Shown here piece by piece: positions 60,169 to 64,000 of a stretch of 64,000 nucleotides of DNA. The stretch comes from Palsa-504 sp963790065 (GTDB lineage Bacteria; Actinomycetota; Actinomycetes; Streptosporangiales; Streptosporangiaceae). Where the stretch lies: NCBI GenBank assembly GCA_963790065.1, contig CAWBNK010000026.1:13027-77026 (forward strand). Reading direction: 5' to 3'. Every line of letters begins with the position of its first letter. Position 1 is the stretch's first letter. Made by a program: the position numbers and the translations under genes. A model generated the notes under the pieces. It worked only from the letters and a program-made list of their open reading frames with translations, was not told where the DNA came from and made no database searches.

Positions 60169-61058
60169 GCACGCGGATCGCATTCATCGGGCTGGGCATC
60201 ATGGGCGCGCCGATGGCCGCCAACCTGGTCAAGGCGGGCTTCGAGGTCACCGGGTACAACCGCAGCCCGGCCCGGGTGGAGCAGCTGGCGGCGGCAGGCG
60301 GCCGCGGCGCCGCCAGCATCGCCGAGGCCGTGCGGGACGCCGACGTGGTGGCCACGATGGTGCCCGACTCCCCCGACGTGCAGGAGGTCCTGGCGGGCGA
60401 GGACGGTGTGTTCGGCCACGCGCGGGCCGGTGCGCTGATCATCGACTTCTCCAGCATCCGGCCGGACATTGCCGCCGCGCTGGCCGCTGAGGGCGCCAAG
60501 CGCGGATTCCGGGTGCTCGACGCGCCGGTATCCGGCGGCGAGCAGGGCGCGATCGAGGGCGTCCTGTCGATCATGGTCGGCGGCGCCGCCGAGGACTTCG
60601 AGGCCGCGGCGCCGGTGTTCGACGCGGTGGGCAAGACCATCGTGCACGTCGGGCCCGCCGGGTCCGGCCAGACGGTCAAGGCCGCGAACCAGCTCATGGT
60701 GGCCGGCCACCTCGAGCTGCTGGCCGAGGCCATCGTGTTCCTCGAGGCCTACGGGGTCGACACCGAGGCGGCGCTGCGCGTGCTGGGCGGCGGCCTGGCC
60801 GGCAGCACGGTGCTGCAGCGCAAGGGCGCCACGATGCTGGCCCGCGACTTCAGGCCCGGCTTCCGCATCGCACTGCACGACAAGGACATGGGTATCGTCA
60901 CCGCCGCCGCACGCGAGGCCGGCGTGGTGATCCCACTCGGCGCGGTCGCCGCGCAGCTCGTCGCCTCGCTGAAGGCGCAGGGCGACGGCGGCCTAGACCA
61001 TTCGGCGCTGCTGAAGCTGGTCATGCAGCTCTCTGGGCGCCAGGAACGACAGGAGTAG
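60165..61058 (+). CDS. glxR: 2-hydroxy-3-oxopropionate (tartronate semialdehyde) reductase
   Basis: 297 residues. Beta-hydroxyacid dehydrogenase family: NAD(P)H motif FIGLGIMGAPMAANLVKAGF (7-26), substrate motif DAPVSGGEQGA (119-129), GSGQTVKAANQLMVAG with catalytic Lys172, and KDMGIVTAAAREAGV. It reduces tartronate semialdehyde to D-glycerate. It overlaps hyi by 4 bp and is 4 bp before gcl. In E. coli the same enzyme stands with gcl and hyi in the allantoin/glyoxylate regulon. Confidence 0.93.
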   Translation: MSTRIAFIGLGIMGAPMAANLVKAGFEVTGYNRSPARVEQLAAAGGRGAASIAEAVRDADVVATMVPDSPDVQEVLAGEDGVFGHARAGALIIDFSSIRPDIAAALAAEGAKRGFRVLDAPVSGGEQGAIEGVLSIMVGGAAEDFEAAAPVFDAVGKTIVHVGPAGSGQTVKAANQLMVAGHLELLAEAIVFLEAYGVDTEAALRVLGGGLAGSTVLQRKGATMLARDFRPGFRIALHDKDMGIVTAAAREAGVVIPLGAVAAQLVASLKAQGDGGLDHSALLKLVMQLSGRQERQE

Positions 61059-61062
61059 GAAC

Positions 61063-62841
<1,779 letters not shown>

Positions 62842-62843
62842 CG

Positions 62844-63989
62844 ATGCGGATCGTCATCGCGCCGGACAAGTTCAAGGGATCGCTGCCCGCTGCTCAGGTG
62901 GCCGCCGCGATCACCGCCGGGCTGCGGGCCGTGTGCCCCGGGGCCGAGCTGGTCACCATCCCGGTGGCCGACGGCGGCGAAGGGACGGTGGACGCGGCCG
63001 TGGCGGCCGGCTTCGAGCGGGTGCCGGTGACGGCAGCCGGGCCGACCGGCGACCCGGTACAGGCGAGCTACGCCCGGCGCGGCGAGGTCGCGGTGGTCGA
63101 GCTGGCCTGCGTCTGCGGGCTGGCCCGGCTGCCCGGTGGACGGCGCGAGCCGCTCACCGCGTCCAGTTTCGGCGCGGGTGAGGTGCTGCGGACCGCGCTG
63201 GAGGCGGGCGCGCGCCGGATCATCCTCGGCGTCGGCGGCAGCGCCAGCACCGACGGCGGCGCCGGCCTGCTCCAGGCGCTCGGCGCGCGGGTACTCGACG
63301 CCCAGGGCGAGCAGATCGGCCTGGGTCTTGGGGTCGGAGCGGCGCTGCGCGATGTCGCCTCGCTCGACCTGGCCGGGCTGCACCCGGCGCTGCGCGCCGC
63401 GGTGATCATCCTCGCAGCCGACGTGGACAACCCGCTGACCGGCCCGGACGGCGCGGCCGAGGTGTACGGGCCGCAGAAGGGCGCCGCGCCGGCCGAGGTT
63501 GCGGTGCTCGCCGATGGGCTGCGGCGCTGGGCGGCGGTGGTGGCCGCGGCGACCGGCGCCGACTGGTCGCAGGCTCCCGGTTCCGGCGCGGCCGGCGGCG
63601 TCGGCTTCGCGGCCCGGGCCGTGCTGGCCGCGCAGTCGCGGCCGGGCATCGGACTGGTGCTCGAGCTGGCCGGCTTCGACGCGGCGCTGGCCGGCGCGGA
63701 CCTGGTGATCACCGGCGAGGGTTCGCTCGATAGGCAGAGCCTGGCGGGTAAGGCACCGGTCGGAGTGGCACGGGCGGCCGCCCGGCTGGGCATCCCGGTC
63801 GTCGCGGTGGCCGGGCGCAGCACGCTGACCGCGGCCGAGCTGGCCGCGGCCGGGATCGCCGCGGTCTACCCGCTGAGCGGTCTAGAACCTGATCCGGAGC
63901 GGTGCCGCGCCGAGGCAGGCCCGCTGCTGCGCCGCGTGGGCCAGATGATCGCCCGCGACCGGCTAGCCAAGGCGGTGATCGGGGGATGA
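62844..63989 (+). CDS. Glycerate kinase
   Basis: 381 residues of the GlxK/GarK family: RIVIAPDKFKGSLPAAQVAA, VADGGEGTVDAAVAAGF, GVGGSASTDGGAGLLQALGA, ADVDNPLTGPDGAAEVYGPQ, KGAAPAEV and LVITGEGSLDRQSLAGKAPV. It phosphorylates D-glycerate (these enzymes mostly give 2-phosphoglycerate) and feeds it into glycolysis. Last gene of the operon seen; the window ends 11 bp after its stop, so further genes may follow. Confidence 0.93.
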   Translation: MRIVIAPDKFKGSLPAAQVAAAITAGLRAVCPGAELVTIPVADGGEGTVDAAVAAGFERVPVTAAGPTGDPVQASYARRGEVAVVELACVCGLARLPGGRREPLTASSFGAGEVLRTALEAGARRIILGVGGSASTDGGAGLLQALGARVLDAQGEQIGLGLGVGAALRDVASLDLAGLHPALRAAVIILAADVDNPLTGPDGAAEVYGPQKGAAPAEVAVLADGLRRWAAVVAAATGADWSQAPGSGAAGGVGFAARAVLAAQSRPGIGLVLELAGFDAALAGADLVITGEGSLDRQSLAGKAPVGVARAAARLGIPVVAVAGRSTLTAAELAAAGIAAVYPLSGLEPDPERCRAEAGPLLRRVGQMIARDRLAKAVIGG

Positions 63990-64000
63990 ACCAAGGCAAT

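Overview
The window reads as chromosomal DNA of a high-G+C actinobacterium. Coding sequence is very G/C-rich at third positions, GTG starts and 4-bp ATGA/GTGA gene overlaps are common, and many families are typical of Actinomycetota: DUF1707, F420-type Ddn nitroreductase, CGNR regulator, a large LuxR-type ATPase regulator, Methyltransf_19 and DUF3516 helicase. A Streptosporangiales-like soil organism fits, but the lineage cannot be fixed from sequence alone.

Layout. 0-1 kb: end of aminopeptidase N and a DUF2237 gene. 1.2-5.8 kb: Rieske oxygenase, glutathione peroxidase, acyl-CoA dehydrogenase, FAD amine oxidase and cupin. 6-7.4 kb: small protein and aldo/keto reductase. 7.6-14 kb: a DeoR-APC permease-FGGY kinase-FAD dehydrogenase-FAD/NAD oxidoreductase operon that resembles a glycerol-3-phosphate module but carries an amine-type permease. 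14-28.8 kb: mixed accessory genes (cyclase-like protein, DUF3516 helicase, S53 protease lipoprotein, broken Ddn and DinB genes, deaminase, cupins, SnoaL/MerR pair, GMC oxidoreductase, LprI-like lipoprotein). 28.8-39.5 kb: phytoene-dehydrogenase-like oxidase and NDP-forming acyl-CoA synthetase, then a tandem 3.2-kb duplication of TetR, ABC ATPase and carboxylesterase. 39.7-48 kb: membrane proteins, a zinc alcohol dehydrogenase, a convergent pair of membrane-embedded lipid-hydrolase-like proteins, and a stretch of truncated genes. 48-51.8 kb: secreted barrel protein and LuxR-type ATPase regulator. 51.9-56.4 kb: class III aminotransferase and a polyamine-type ABC transporter (binding protein and two permeases, no ATPase). 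56.7-64 kb: an IclR-controlled glyoxylate-to-glycerate pathway with a purine/uracil-type permease.

The most interesting signal is a dispersed regulon. A palindrome of the form GACTG-N6-CAGTC lies at four promoters spread over 55 kb: before the Rieske oxygenase, between acyl-CoA dehydrogenase and the FAD amine oxidase, between the phytoene-dehydrogenase-like gene and the BetI-like TetR, and before the aminotransferase/ABC operon. The sites tie these genes into one probable catabolic system for an imported, perhaps N-alkylated, amine. The duplicated orphan ABC ATPase would complete the transporter 15-20 kb away.

A second regulatory code, TTYC-N7-RGAA, marks the permease, the IclR gene and the glyoxylate operon. 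At two of these promoters the boxes come in pairs exactly 21 bp apart.

At least eight otherwise well-conserved genes carry single-base frameshifts. They may be real decay or indels in the assembly, and this matters for any functional reading.
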